Shown in pieces: positions 1 through 9,125 of a DNA stretch of 22,500 bases (its first letter is position 1; each line of letters opens with the position of its first letter). Source of the stretch: Bigelowiella natans CCMP2755 (lineage: Eukaryota; Cercozoa; Chlorarachniophyceae); assembly GCA_000320545.1 (NCBI GenBank), contig ADNK01000829.1, positions 1-22,500 on the forward strand, in the 5' to 3' direction. The translations under genes were made by a program, and so were the position numbers. The notes below the pieces were generated by a model, which ran no database searches, had not been told where the DNA came from, and saw nothing but the letters and a program-made list of their open reading frames with translations.

Positions 1-1551
1 GAGGAGGAGGGAAGATCCAACGCTACAAGTGCCGACTACTACAACTACTACTAGTACTACTATTTCAACGAGTAAGAGTAGGACAAATATTAGAGGAAAG
101 CAGCAGCAATCCGAATACTACTAGTCCTAGTATTAGTAGTAGTTGTCGTATTGGGGGAAAAGTAGTGCCAACAACAACAACATCATCATCATCATCATCA
201 TCATCATTATTATTGCCGTTGCCAAAGAAGAGAAAGTTGAGTAAAAAGACCGGAGCTGCTGCTACTACTTCTACTGCTACTCCTCCTTCTATCACAACTA
301 CTACTTCTACTGCTACTCCTCCTTCTATCACTAGCGCAACTACTACTACTACTACTACTACTAGTACAACCCCGGCTATTCCAACGAGGACGGAAACGAC
401 GACAGGGATGATAGTCACTACCACGACGAACAGCTCTTCAATTTCTTCGTCATGTAGTAGTAGTAGTAGTAGTAGTTGTAGTAGTAGTTGTAGTACTAAC
501 AGCAGTATGAAGCAACCTACTACTACAATTCCAACCTCCTCCTTTACCACTACTTCTACTACCAGTACTACTTCCACGATACTACTCACTGAAGAACAAC
601 TTATTTCTTCTTCCTCTCCTCCTCCTCCTCCTCCTCCTCCTCCTCCTCCTCCTCCCTCGACACTACTATCATCGTCATCATCTTCATCTTATTCTTATTC
701 TTCTACTAACCCTTCTTCTTCTTCATCATATTCTCCGCTGTCGTCGTATTATTCATCATCAAGCTGTTCTCAGCAGCAGCAGCAGCAGCCACAACATCAA
801 CAACAACGACGACAACAACAGCTAACCTCTTTTCCATCGTCGTCATCATTGATAACCACCCAATCGTCGTCACACTCAGCAGCAGAGCTTAAAAAGCCAA
901 AGACAGCTTTCAACTACTTTCAAATCGAGCAACGGGATATTGTTACAAGGCGACTAAGATCAAGAAAGCAGAAGAAAAGGAGAAAGAAGAACAACTACCT
1001 CTCTCCACGAGAGGTAATTAACTAACAATTTATAGCAAAAACTCGATAATTACGATACTATATATCATGCACATACACACGCACACGCTTACGAACATAA
1101 TCATCATCATCATCATCACCACCACCACTACTTTCTCCTCGTCGTCGTCATTATCGTAAATATTGTCATTCATTATACATGTTTTCTTTGGTCATTCAAT
1201 ACTTGTATGATGCTGCTTATAATACAATTTTGCTGTTGTTGCTGCTGCTGATGCTGCTGTTGCTTCTAATTCACCATCATCCATCCATCCATCCATCCAC
1301 CCTCTCAGTTCAGCATGCAAGTCGAGAAAATAGTAGCAATGCAATGGAAAAATCTCTCAGTTTTAGATCGAGAGAGATTTGAGGAAGCTGCGGCTGTGGG
1401 AAGAGCAGACTATGACACCAGGGTAATGATGACGGATTTAATGGAAAAGTCGAGTCGCAATGCAGCAGCTAGCACTGGGAATGATCATGATAATGATACA
1501 AATAATAGTAGCAGTGAAAATGATAGTGTCAACGATAAGAATGAGAAGTAG
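1..1551 (+). CDS. HMG-box protein with long Ser/Thr/Pro/Gln-rich N-terminal region (5' partial)
   Basis: The frame is open from the left edge to a donor GAG|GTAATT at 1013/1014. The first in-frame ATG is only at 408, so the gene probably starts outside the window. The first exon encodes runs of Ser, Thr, about 13 Pro (near 615-655) and Gln (770-815), with a basic PKKRKLSKK stretch near 220-245 that could be a nuclear localisation signal. Half an HMG box follows (KKPKTAFNYFQIEQRDIV, about 892-950) and then a very basic RSRKQKKRRKK segment. A phase-0 intron (1014-1308) joins exon 1309-1551, which supplies the rest of the box (VAMQWKNLSVLDRERFEEAA, then AVGRADYDTRV) and an Asn/Asp/Ser-rich tail ending in TAG. 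HMG boxes bind and bend DNA, so a chromatin or transcription role is inferred. The junction inserts FSMQ relative to a simple alignment, so the acceptor is slightly uncertain. Confidence 0.72.
165..850 (+). repeat. Trinucleotide-repeat tracts inside the HMG-protein exon
   Basis: Successive TCA (180-208), ACT (343-364), AGT (453-492), TCC (616-655), TCT/TCA and CAG/CAA (770-822) tracts lie in one open frame and encode poly-Ser, poly-Thr, poly-Pro and poly-Gln. A near-exact 27-base duplication (ACTTCTACTGCTACTCCTCC... at about 268-294 and 304-330) gives a repeated TSTATPPSIT peptide. Because every tract is a trinucleotide, length change would keep the frame. Confidence 0.85.
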
Positions 1552-2476
1552 AGGAGGCAAGGCAGTGGTAGTAGAAAGGGAAGAAGAAAAGGATGAGGAA
1601 GAAGCACACAAAGACAGGAGTAATGATACTATGACGGCAAAAACTATGATGACGACAACAATAAGCAAGCGGCATCATCAGCGTTGGCATGAGAGGAAAT
1701 GAAGAAAGAGAAGAAAAAGAAGGATCGCAACGAATAGAATAACAACGCAGAAGAAGAAGCGACATATTTAATCATCATAATCATAACCATTGTCTGATAC
1801 TCACACGTTTGATGATGAAACCCCTGTATTATGGGCAGAGGGGTGAGGAGGAAGGGGGAAAAGAGAACGCTCTGCCACTATTTCTTCCCCTTTGTCCTGC
1901 TGTTGATGCTCTGCTCAAATTAGAAAACCTTAAATAATAAATTTAGTGCACTGCTGCTCTGCTAGCTATGAAACGGACGCAGTGAATGTGTTAGCTTTTT
2001 TCAAGCGTCATCCTAATGTAGCTTTGCAAATAATAAGCTGCGGCTACAGCGCTCAAAATTATAATTGCATTGAAGATTGAAGAGCTCAGTGTACTCCATA
2101 CCTAGCTACCTAGCTCCTGTGAAAAGATCTGGTCGTGCACACTTAGCTTGTTGTGAGCTACTACATTGCGTGTAGTCAGTCGTGGTCGTCGTGCGATGTG
2201 TGCAGGCATTGCATGAGCTGCGAATAGCTGCGCATGTGTTGCAACATATCCAATGTGTTCACTTTCATTTGTACACGCACATGCATGTGTAGCTGCGTTG
2301 TGGGATTAGTTTCAGATTTAATTTATCAAAAACTTTGATGAGGGTTTGAGGAAATATCATATATGATGATGGAAATATGAACATGATGATTACAACTAGA
2401 CAAGTGTACAAGAAGTGACAAGAAATACCATGTCGTCTTGCCACTTCGAATACAAATTAGCACCTTTGGGAATGCT
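1552..2476. other. Intergenic region between tail-to-tail genes; contains an ARM-like relic
   Basis: No intact gene is visible. Positions 1552-1765 are purine-rich and hold a Lys/Glu-rich reading that could be 3' UTR or an alternative tail of the HMG gene. Positions 1950-2330 are rich in TGCATG, AGCTAGC and GTGTGC. Within this, 1970-2080 (+) is a short reading frame, ETDAVNVLAFFKRHPNVALQ and on to a TGA, which resembles a stretch near 13309. Both flanking genes end here, so no promoter is expected. Confidence 0.5.
1970..2080 (+). pseudogene. ARM-like repeat relic, copy A
   Basis: A 36-codon frame ending in TGA reads ETDAVNVLAFFKRHPNVALQ and continues with SCGYSAQN. It matches copy B (13309-13407) at ETD, V, L, F, HP, V, Q and S-YS, with nucleotide similarity around GTCATCCTxATGTA. 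The spacing HPxVxxQ...GC is typical of armadillo-type repeats. There is no start codon or splice context, so a gene fragment is inferred. Confidence 0.35.
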
Positions 2477-3585
2477 TTAGCTGAGAAGACTTGCTAAGTT
2501 TTCGCGAAGGCGAAATCGTCGTTTCAAAAATGGTCTCACATCTTTCATATCTTTGAGTTTCATTAACAGCTTTAGTACTTTCCCGAGTTCTTCGTCGGAT
2601 GGATCATCGTAGAATGATAAAATCGGAATGGAATTATCAGGTCTCGCGATCATTGCACATGGATTATTATCCACGAGTACAATTTTTCTCATGTCTCTTC
2701 CAAGAGGAACCAAGTCTTTAACAAATGGTTGACCCTTCCATATGACAGTTGAATCTCTATACAAGCGAGCTACTATCTGCTTCTTTTTGTCAATTTTGTC
2801 TAACACTGGTGAAGCATAAACAGGGAGAGCAGCTGTAAAGATCACCACTTCAAAATTCTTACTGCATTCGTCAAGGAATGCGTGGAGGCCTGGTCTCTTG
2901 TAAACACTAATAGTCTCGCTCATACTGCCATCAGTGTTCAAACTCAAAGTAAAGTCACACTTTCTTTTGACGGACTTTCTATCTTCCGCCTGACGATAAT
3001 TGTTCGGGTTTCTAAATTCACTATGTAAAAGGGTTTCATCCATATCTAAAACGACAGTAAGTCTCCCTTCGTGCTCTGGTCTTCGAGGAGGAAGAATTCC
3101 AGTGTACGGCGGCGACTTTGCCCTTGATTTCCGTGGGGATTCCCCCTTTCTTTTCGGAGTATCGAGAGAGGGAAATAGGGAACTATCAATCGAAGACAAA
3201 CGCTTCGGAGTTGGTTTTGGAGTTGACTTCTTCGTCGAGAAGGTAAATTTTGTCGGGGAGTGGCGTGACTTCGAACCGAGGCGTGGCAGCTGCGTACTTG
3301 ATTTGCCTTTTGGCGTGCTTCTATTGCTAGAGTTCTTGGGAGTTGAGTCCCGAGAATTCGAGCTCATAGGGGTTGAGGATCGGGAATTGCCTCTTGTATC
3401 CTGAGCCATTAATCATAAAATGCGTTAGAAGCCACATCAAAATAATGGATTGAGGATATTACTACCGGGACCGTGTAGATAGATCCCAGTGTTTTCTTAG
3501 ATGAGTTTAATCTCATCATTGCCCGGCGAGAAAGCTTTGACTGGGTTGTCTTAGACTTGCCCGTCCTCCTAGTGGCAGCCTTCAT
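2477..3585 (-). CDS. FCP1/SCP-type (NIF domain) protein phosphatase, two exons
   Basis: The main exon (3400 down to 2477) encodes a haloacid-dehalogenase phosphatase of the FCP/SCP/Dullard class. It has the catalytic LDMDETLLHS (DxDxT), FEVVIFTAALPVYASPVLD, VKDLVPLGRD and IVLVDNNP motifs, and the order and spacing fit a complete NIF domain. The family removes phosphate from Ser/Thr, classically on the RNA polymerase II tail or lipin; the substrate here is unknown. The obvious ORF starts at ATG 3409, but a better start is ATG 3585. Exon 1 (3585-3466) encodes 40 residues beginning MKAATRRTGKSK, has an in-frame TAA just upstream, and ends CCG|GTAGTA. A 65-bp intron (3465-3401) with a CTAAC branch-like site ends GGCTCAG and keeps phase 0. 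The result is 347 aa, with D159 and D161 as the catalytic aspartates. The N-terminal third is rich in STP/SSTP motifs, likely disordered and phosphorylatable. Confidence 0.9.
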
Positions 3586-4120
3586 GGTTTAGATTTGCAC
3601 CCCGATGATGATACTGTGTGCGTGGATATTACATGGTGACAGCAGAGAGTAAATCGAGGGATGATTTATATCATTTTCGACATCAAATATAGGTCGTAGA
3701 TCATAAATAGATTATAATTCGTTGCATATTTTGACCTGTCTGCTATAAACTATGTTGAAATTTGATGGTGGAACAGTGTTGAGAGGGACAGTATCGTATA
3801 ACGTAGTTTATGTTTCATCTGAATCTGTTCTTTGTTGTTCATCCTATTTAAAGTCATAACCGCTTCCGTCGTAATTTTAAGTAACGACAAAGTACCGATT
3901 CAACGGAAAAAATAACGGCAAGGATCATTTCAACCCCTGTCAAAACAATGAAAGATATTCAGTTTATCCGAGGTTTTCCCGCCAACACAAGAAGTGGAAC
4001 TGATCCTCAACATCATCTCTCCTCGTTACATCTAAAAGAGGGAGGGACAAAAAACCAAAGGAGCTACACATAGATCTAGTTGTCGCATATGATTATTTTT
4101 ACAACAAAAACAACAATGAT

Positions 4121-4152
<32 letters not shown>

Positions 4153-4787
4153 GCCGACTTCTCTAAAGATTCCTACGAGTACATTATTAGTAGAATTCCT
4201 GGATCTACCATTCCCAACAAAAAATGAAAAACAAGGCCAATTTCAAAATCTCTAGCACATGCAGGTTACATATATTAAAAGCGACCTCCAATAAAATTCC
4301 AAACTAGATCTACCCAAAACACTTTCCACTCAATCTTCCCTCCTCTACTTCCTTTAAGTTTATACCCCGAAATCCATCACCCTAATAAATCTTAACGACA
4401 ACAAATAACAATAATTTTTCTCAAAAATTGCACCCCTTAAATATCTATCATTAAATTTACCAGAATATACGCCTCAAACCGTCAAACCTAAAAGTAAAAA
4501 GAAAAAAGTTTATTAGTCCTATAAGTCAAAAATTTTGCTATGTTTTGCCATACAATTTTTAACTTTCGCAATGTCCGTTATGAGACAACATCCACTATGA
4601 AAATCACTTAGGTGTAACAACATAGCTGGGAAGTCAAGGACGCGAACAGAATACGTACTCGTAACTAACTAACTAACTAGATCTAACTAGATCTACGACC
4701 AGATCCACATCTACGACATTTGTTGTTCAGTGAGTTGATAAATTAAAGGAAAAATTGAAATTATTAGGGTCGTTACATTGAAAGGCT
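3586..4787. other. AT-rich intergenic region, no gene seen; probable promoter of the phosphatase
   Basis: Both flanking genes appear to start here (phosphatase leftwards from 3585; a possible exon rightwards from 4788), so this is a candidate two-way promoter region. It holds a CAA tract (4121-4152), TAGATCT palindromes near 4070, 4305, 4678 and 4689, and a short ACTA repeat (4663-4680). No convincing coding exon was found. Confidence 0.45.
4121..4152. repeat. (CAA)n microsatellite
   Basis: About ten AAC/CAA units in non-coding sequence. Confidence 0.9.
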
Positions 4788-4860
4788 ATGCGTTACTACT
4801 CAAATGACGAGGAGGACGAGGACAATTTGCTACCGCGACATCATCGTTATCCCAATACAT
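4788..4860 (+). CDS. Candidate first exon with acidic peptide
   Basis: An ATG at 4788 opens a 24-codon reading, MRYYSNDEEDEDNLLPR..., which stops at TGA in genomic sequence but could leave through a donor at T|GTACTT (4860/4861). It might be the first exon of the gene at 5273-5848, perhaps with a middle exon at 4913-4985 ending at a GTGAGA donor. I could not find an in-phase chain to 5300, and the latter stretch overlaps the minus-strand candidate. Treat as a weak call. Confidence 0.25.
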
Positions 4861-4931
4861 GTACTTGAACAGGACAGACAACCCCACCTGCTAGGTTCAG
4901 GTGCTTGCCTAGACCAGAGCTACAAGCTAAG

Positions 4932-5246
4932 CTACTCAACGTGTGCAATTATCAATCGGGAATCCTCTGGCCATCCCTTCTTCTTGGTGAGACCACGTCG
5001 AAGACATATTTTGTCCATCACACGCTAAGGGGGGCCTAGGACTTGCTTTGCCACATCATCCATTTTTGTCTCATCTCCTTCGATCTGTTCGTCGAACTGC
5101 CCGATTTTGCTCTTGAGCTCTTCATGTGTGAACTCTGGACAATTAAATCACGTTGCTTGGCAGTTTTCCCATCAATTTAAAATGAAATTTGTTTGGGAGT
5201 GTTCGCGCGTGTGTGCTTACCTGCTATCGCAAGCCATTCTGTTCTT
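4932..5246 (-). CDS. Candidate small minus-strand gene, C-terminal exons only
   Basis: Three short minus-strand exons can be chained in phase: 5246-5221 (RTEWLAIA, donor GTAAGC), 5134-5043 (FTHEELKSKIGQFDEQIEGD then ETKMDDVAKQ, after acceptor TTGTCCAG) and 4982-4932 (KKGWPEDSRLIIAHVE, then TAG). The introns would be 86 and 60 bp, typical for this window. The middle exon has the charged, helical composition of real protein, whereas the opposite strand there reads as a Cys/Phe/Leu-rich shadow. No start codon or upstream exon could be fixed, and no family is recognised. If real, it would be divergent from the (+) ORF beginning near 5273. Confidence 0.33.
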
Positions 5247-5272
5247 CTAATCACAATGAAACGAATGAAATT

Positions 5273-5848
5273 ATGCAAATTTTACTTCAATTAAACAGGA
5301 TATCATCTGGTATGGCAGAGAGAATAGGTCACACTAAACAGAGAGAAATGTCGTTGGACATCTCCCCGCTTACTCGAATGGACTTCGGAATGTACATAAC
5401 ATCGAATCAGCGTCACTTCGCACACGTTACACAAAGCAGCACAGTGAGAACGCATGTTTCTACCGGGGGAAATGTGTCCTCTCCCTGGCGCTCACGGACA
5501 ATTTCAACAAGGCCTTCCAGTGGCTACAATCGTAATTTGAGAAAGAGTGGGCTCACTGTCGCCGAGCCAGTCCGTTCGACAAAAGGGCTTGTTGGGAACA
5601 GACTGACGTTCGAAGACGGCCTGATGAGACGGATTCCCAAAGTGCAAAGTAGGATTCTGAAGTCTACTCTGAGTGCGAGAGATGTCCGTAATGATAAAGT
5701 AGGAAACACTGAGATGTTCAGCACATCGCACAAACTTCATTTCAAAGAATTAAAAGACGATGGGGGAGCAGTTCAGGCATCCCAGCGCCAAAGCATTCAA
5801 GTCAGAGGCGGGTTTTCATCGCAATGTAACAGGAAATCTCCATTTTGA
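5273..5848 (+). CDS. Hypothetical basic, Ser/Arg-rich protein
   Basis: The frame is open without a stop from about 5189 to the TGA at 5846-5848, long for chance in this composition. Starts at ATG 5273 (191 aa) or ATG 5312 (178 aa) are possible; alternatively 5300 is an exon edge after a good acceptor (AATTAAACAG). The protein is basic and rich in Ser, Thr, Arg and Lys, e.g. STRPSSGYNRNLRKSGLTV and GLMRRIPKVQSRILKSTLSA. No transmembrane segment, repeat or known domain is visible. Minus-strand readings across 5504-5740 are Cys/Leu/Phe-rich and look like shadows. Function unknown. Confidence 0.5.
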   Translation: MQILLQLNRISSGMAERIGHTKQREMSLDISPLTRMDFGMYITSNQRHFAHVTQSSTVRTHVSTGGNVSSPWRSRTISTRPSSGYNRNLRKSGLTVAEPVRSTKGLVGNRLTFEDGLMRRIPKVQSRILKSTLSARDVRNDKVGNTEMFSTSHKLHFKELKDDGGAVQASQRQSIQVRGGFSSQCNRKSPF

Positions 5849-6955
5849 ACCCACTAGTTGATGTATTCTGGGATGACATCCAGATTAGACGAACGTTTCC
5901 TTCTCATCCCAGCCAACAAACTTAGCATACGTTGCGCACAGACCTGAGACGCACACATGTGCACCGCCTTTTAAGCCTACTTCTGGTCAAGCCAGTATGG
6001 TAATATTCGTGTCAACGATGATACATGTTAACAATAACATGCAGAAATGAGATCAAACATGCCTAGATGCGCACAGCAGGCCACTTGTGGCCCCGCAAGT
6101 TCATTGTATAGCTGCTGCTGGATGCATGTACGTATCGTAATCAGGCGGCACCACGCACATGCAAGTGCTATGCGCGATACCATGCTCTGAAATCACAGCA
6201 AGCGCCCCACACCTCACGTACATCATTGCCTTTGTATAAATGTTCGTTGCTACGCAAATGGAGACGCGCAATAATGTTGCAGATGTCATTGCCCAGCTTG
6301 CAAAGCTTGATCGATGCAAACTAACGCGCTAATTGGTCACGCATGCACATTGCACGCAGCTAGAGCTACACAAAGCCATTGAACAAATTCAATTGATTAG
6401 TTTCATCCGTCTTGTGTATTGTACGTAGCTACACTCATACGCACATGCGATGCTAGCATGATCAAGCCGCGCTAGCTGCGATGCACCGATCGAAGACGCG
6501 ACAAGCTGTAAATTAGAGTGATGAACGCGTGGGTCAAATGACAGTTGCAACGACAATATTCTACACTGCATGCACATGATGCACCGTGCGCGTGGCCGTG
6601 CGTGCACTACATGCTAGCATGTGCTAATGCGATGTCGGAAGTTGTTGTAGCTAACAAGTAACGGTATATACGTAGCACAATAGTATCGGTTGAACCGCAA
6701 TGCACTCGGAGCTCAATAAGTTAAATAATGCAAGATTTTGCAGTTCTATACAGTGAAAACTACGCATCGCATGCATGCATGCACATCTGATACATGATGA
6801 CGGTGATAACAATAACAACGGGCTAGATATGCCTGCTTCTGCTTTAAATTGCAGCCGCTGACGACGTAGGTGGTACAAAACAAACAGAAAAGCAAGTTAC
6901 ATCGTGCTGGGGTGATTACATTGGGTTTTCAATACGAAAATTATACATCTTTAGA
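5849..6955. other. Intergenic region rich in TGCATG/AGCT; possible decayed repeat-protein gene on the minus strand
   Basis: No intact gene is visible. Positions 6030-6800 are densely packed with GCATGC, TGCATG, GCTAGC and ACGTA words. Three minus-strand frames (6319-6101, 6607-6389, 6878-6651) are open for 72-75 codons. Fragments such as YVRCGALAVISEHG and AMRSFHCIELQNLALFNLL read like armadillo-type repeats, but they lie in different frames and do not link into one protein. A degraded ARM-repeat pseudogene is the working guess. Confidence 0.35.
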
Positions 6956-8272
6956 TCAACTGTAAATTGAACAGAAATCTGGAAGGCCGTTGTCAAGGTC
7001 ATCAACTTGGAAGCCGGAATTTTTTTCTTTCTTCCCGACTTCATCGTGCAAAATTTCAACTATACGATAAGAACAAGAACAGACAATGAGGTTCTAGCCA
7101 CTATCAGAATACACAAATGTTCCTACCAATATTGCAGAATTCCCATGGTAAGCAGTGTTGAATAGCTTTGCCATAAAACTAACGATTGGGTATTATAATC
7201 CAGTACTTTAAAAATGTGTAAAATGATTGTACCGATTCCGAGAGCTGAAAGGTTACTGCAACGTTAAATTCTTTATGTACGTCAAACCATCGAACATTTT
7301 CTGTTGTTAATTGAGGATTAATTTCAGAGACAAAATTCATGGAAACCTAACATCTTCCAATACCTGAAGCTCCCGGGACCCGCATATCTTCATCTCTCAC
7401 AACTAGACTCCAATGCTTTTGCAAACGTATCTTGTCGATCTAAGAAATATCAATTAGAAATTTGCCATCATCAACATGTAAAGGTGGATTTTACCTCAAA
7501 TATTTCCCTCGTCGGGAAATATTTCGAGTGTGAGAATTTCGAAAGAAGACATGGTGCAGCGTCGCCCATCATCACAACTAGTGTGCTCCCATGTTTCATT
7601 CCCGCGACAAGTCTTTTCCGCATTTCCTCCATCAAAGTAAGATGCTCTTCTCCTCCAATACTTCTTAGAAGAATATTGCGAACGTCTAAGCAACTGGTGC
7701 GCAAATCCGTAGTGAGCAACTATTGGTTCACTGTTGTAATGCTATATTATCGATTTCATTACCTTGTGTGTCTATACCTGTAATTTAAGACCGAATATTA
7801 GGATCATCTTTTATTCTTTACTATGACCAGCAATAAATATTTTTAACCGAAAGAAGATGTCCGTCCTTCCGGACGGATCCAAGATGACTGGAATTTTCCC
7901 GGAAGCCCATACCGTTTCCAATGATATGGGAAGACTCTCGAGACTCACTTTAATGTGCTTTGCATATTCTGCAATCAGATGCACAAGTAGAAGAGGAAGT
8001 TCTAGTCCCAGCTTTTGGCGCAGAGTCTGATTCATGAAACAACTGATTCAGAGTTATCATAGATAAGAAAATTTTTAGACATTTCGTCGCACATGATTAA
8101 GTTCTTGAATGAGAGTCTGTTTTTCCTGTCCATTTATGAAATATGATAATTTTTACCAGTTAAATCTTATACAGACAACACCAAAAACCTAGTCTGTGTT
8201 AACCCGGTTAAAATTCTGGAGTTCATTCCTCTTCCACTCTTTCGCCTTCCTCTTGGATAATCTCTCGCACAT
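6956..8272 (-). CDS. Small protein resembling the dynein-motor AAA_9 module, eight exons
   Basis: Eight minus-strand exons join in phase: 8272-8204, 8125-8081, 8026-7848, 7693-7495, 7439-7364, 7300-7233, 7178-7127 and 7059-6956, giving 263 aa with a TGA at 6958-6956. Start ATG 8272 has an in-frame TAA just upstream, although an acceptor-like TATAG precedes it, so more 5' exons are possible. Residues 1-45 are charged and helical (MCERLSKRKAKEWKRNELQ). IPVILDPSGRTDIFFR (about 83-98), MKHGSTLVVMMGDAAPCL, and VRWFDVHKEFNVAVTFQL (about 191-208) follow the order of the dynein heavy-chain region around 'PLlIDPQgQ...WIK', 'GkpvLlen...LDp' and 'nFrlyltTkl'. That resemblance is from memory of the family. 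The rest of a dynein heavy chain is absent, so a stand-alone or ankyrin/IQ-linked ciliary AAA-like protein is inferred. Confidence 0.68.
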
Positions 8273-9125
8273 GAATTCTATAAATTAATAATTGCTAGAG
8301 GAGATTGTAATTTATGTAATACAACAATATGCATGCGACGGTATCGGACTTCGGGTGTTTGTACCTCCAGAGCGTTAATGCAACAATCCTCCTAAATTTG
8401 CTCGGTTGTAGACGATGGTTCTCGCAATGCTCAACTGTAGTGCTTCCTAATGGTTATACTTCGAAGGCCACGTCCTCATTGCCGCCGAGAAAACGTAATG
8501 TCTGTTTGTCGTTGGGGTTATCGCAGACCACTGGCTCGTGTGAGTTGGCCACTGGTCTGCGAAGGAGGACCGAATGACGACGAGCATCGAAGAACAGAAC
8601 GACGACACGGGAAAACGGAACATTTTCCCAATATTATTCTATGTCGCACTTCTAAAAACACAAAGATTTTAGTAGAATTAGGAAGTATTGTAACGGAAAG
8701 GTGATACTCGCTTACAGGTCGGAGCGACAACTCTCTAGATCTACCAGCGCGTTGACATAGATCTGCGGTTATGTGCATGTCGTTGTCTCTTTCTCTCCTA
8801 GATCTATTGGCAACAATCCTTGCAACAACAACGACAACAACAACCAACAAGCAACAAGTAATAATAATAAGACATAACAGTAGTAGTAGGCCTAGTATCT
8901 ATCCAACAAACCCCCGAGCAACAACCAAACCAACCAACTGCTTGCTGCCTGCCCCCCTTGGCTTGGGCTCTCGTACTTATTAACCTGAAGAACAAACAAA
9001 CAATACCCGGAAAAACAAGGTTCCCATGGACAGTAATCGTGCGAAAGTTTGAAAAACGCTTCATTTTTCCTTACTATTTGACATGGTTGGGATATATGAT
9101 AGGAACTTAAAGCATCGTACAAATC
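8273..9125. other. Divergent intergenic region upstream of two genes
   Basis: This separates the start of the minus-strand AAA-like gene from the PH-RCC1-FYVE start at 9126. A minus-strand reading from ATG about 8625 (beginning MFRFPVSSFCSSM) stays open for 58 codons and could be a further 5' exon, but it has no in-phase link. Three TAGATCT palindromes sit at 8736, 8758 and 8799, followed by ACAACAACG/ACAAC and AAT runs (8822-8875). Promoters for both genes are expected here. Confidence 0.4.
8521..8562. repeat. Imperfect inverted repeat / hairpin
   Basis: TCGCAGACCA (8521-8530) pairs with TGGTCTGCGA (8553-8562). After one C-C mismatch, TGGC (8532-8535) pairs with GCCA (8548-8551). The loop is 12 bases. 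It lies in sequence with no confirmed gene. Confidence 0.8.

Noticed and set aside
65-589. Minus-strand 174-codon ORF of Val/Leu runs
   Set aside because: It is the mirror of the Ser/Thr repeats of the HMG-protein exon; composition is only repeat translation.
3000-3404. Plus-strand 134-codon ORF opposite the phosphatase
   Set aside because: It is antisense to a clear coding exon and has no independent support.
8518-8850. Minus-strand 110-codon ORF
   Set aside because: It has no ATG-based context, covers the hairpin and low-complexity TTG/GTC repeats, and does not link to neighbouring exons.
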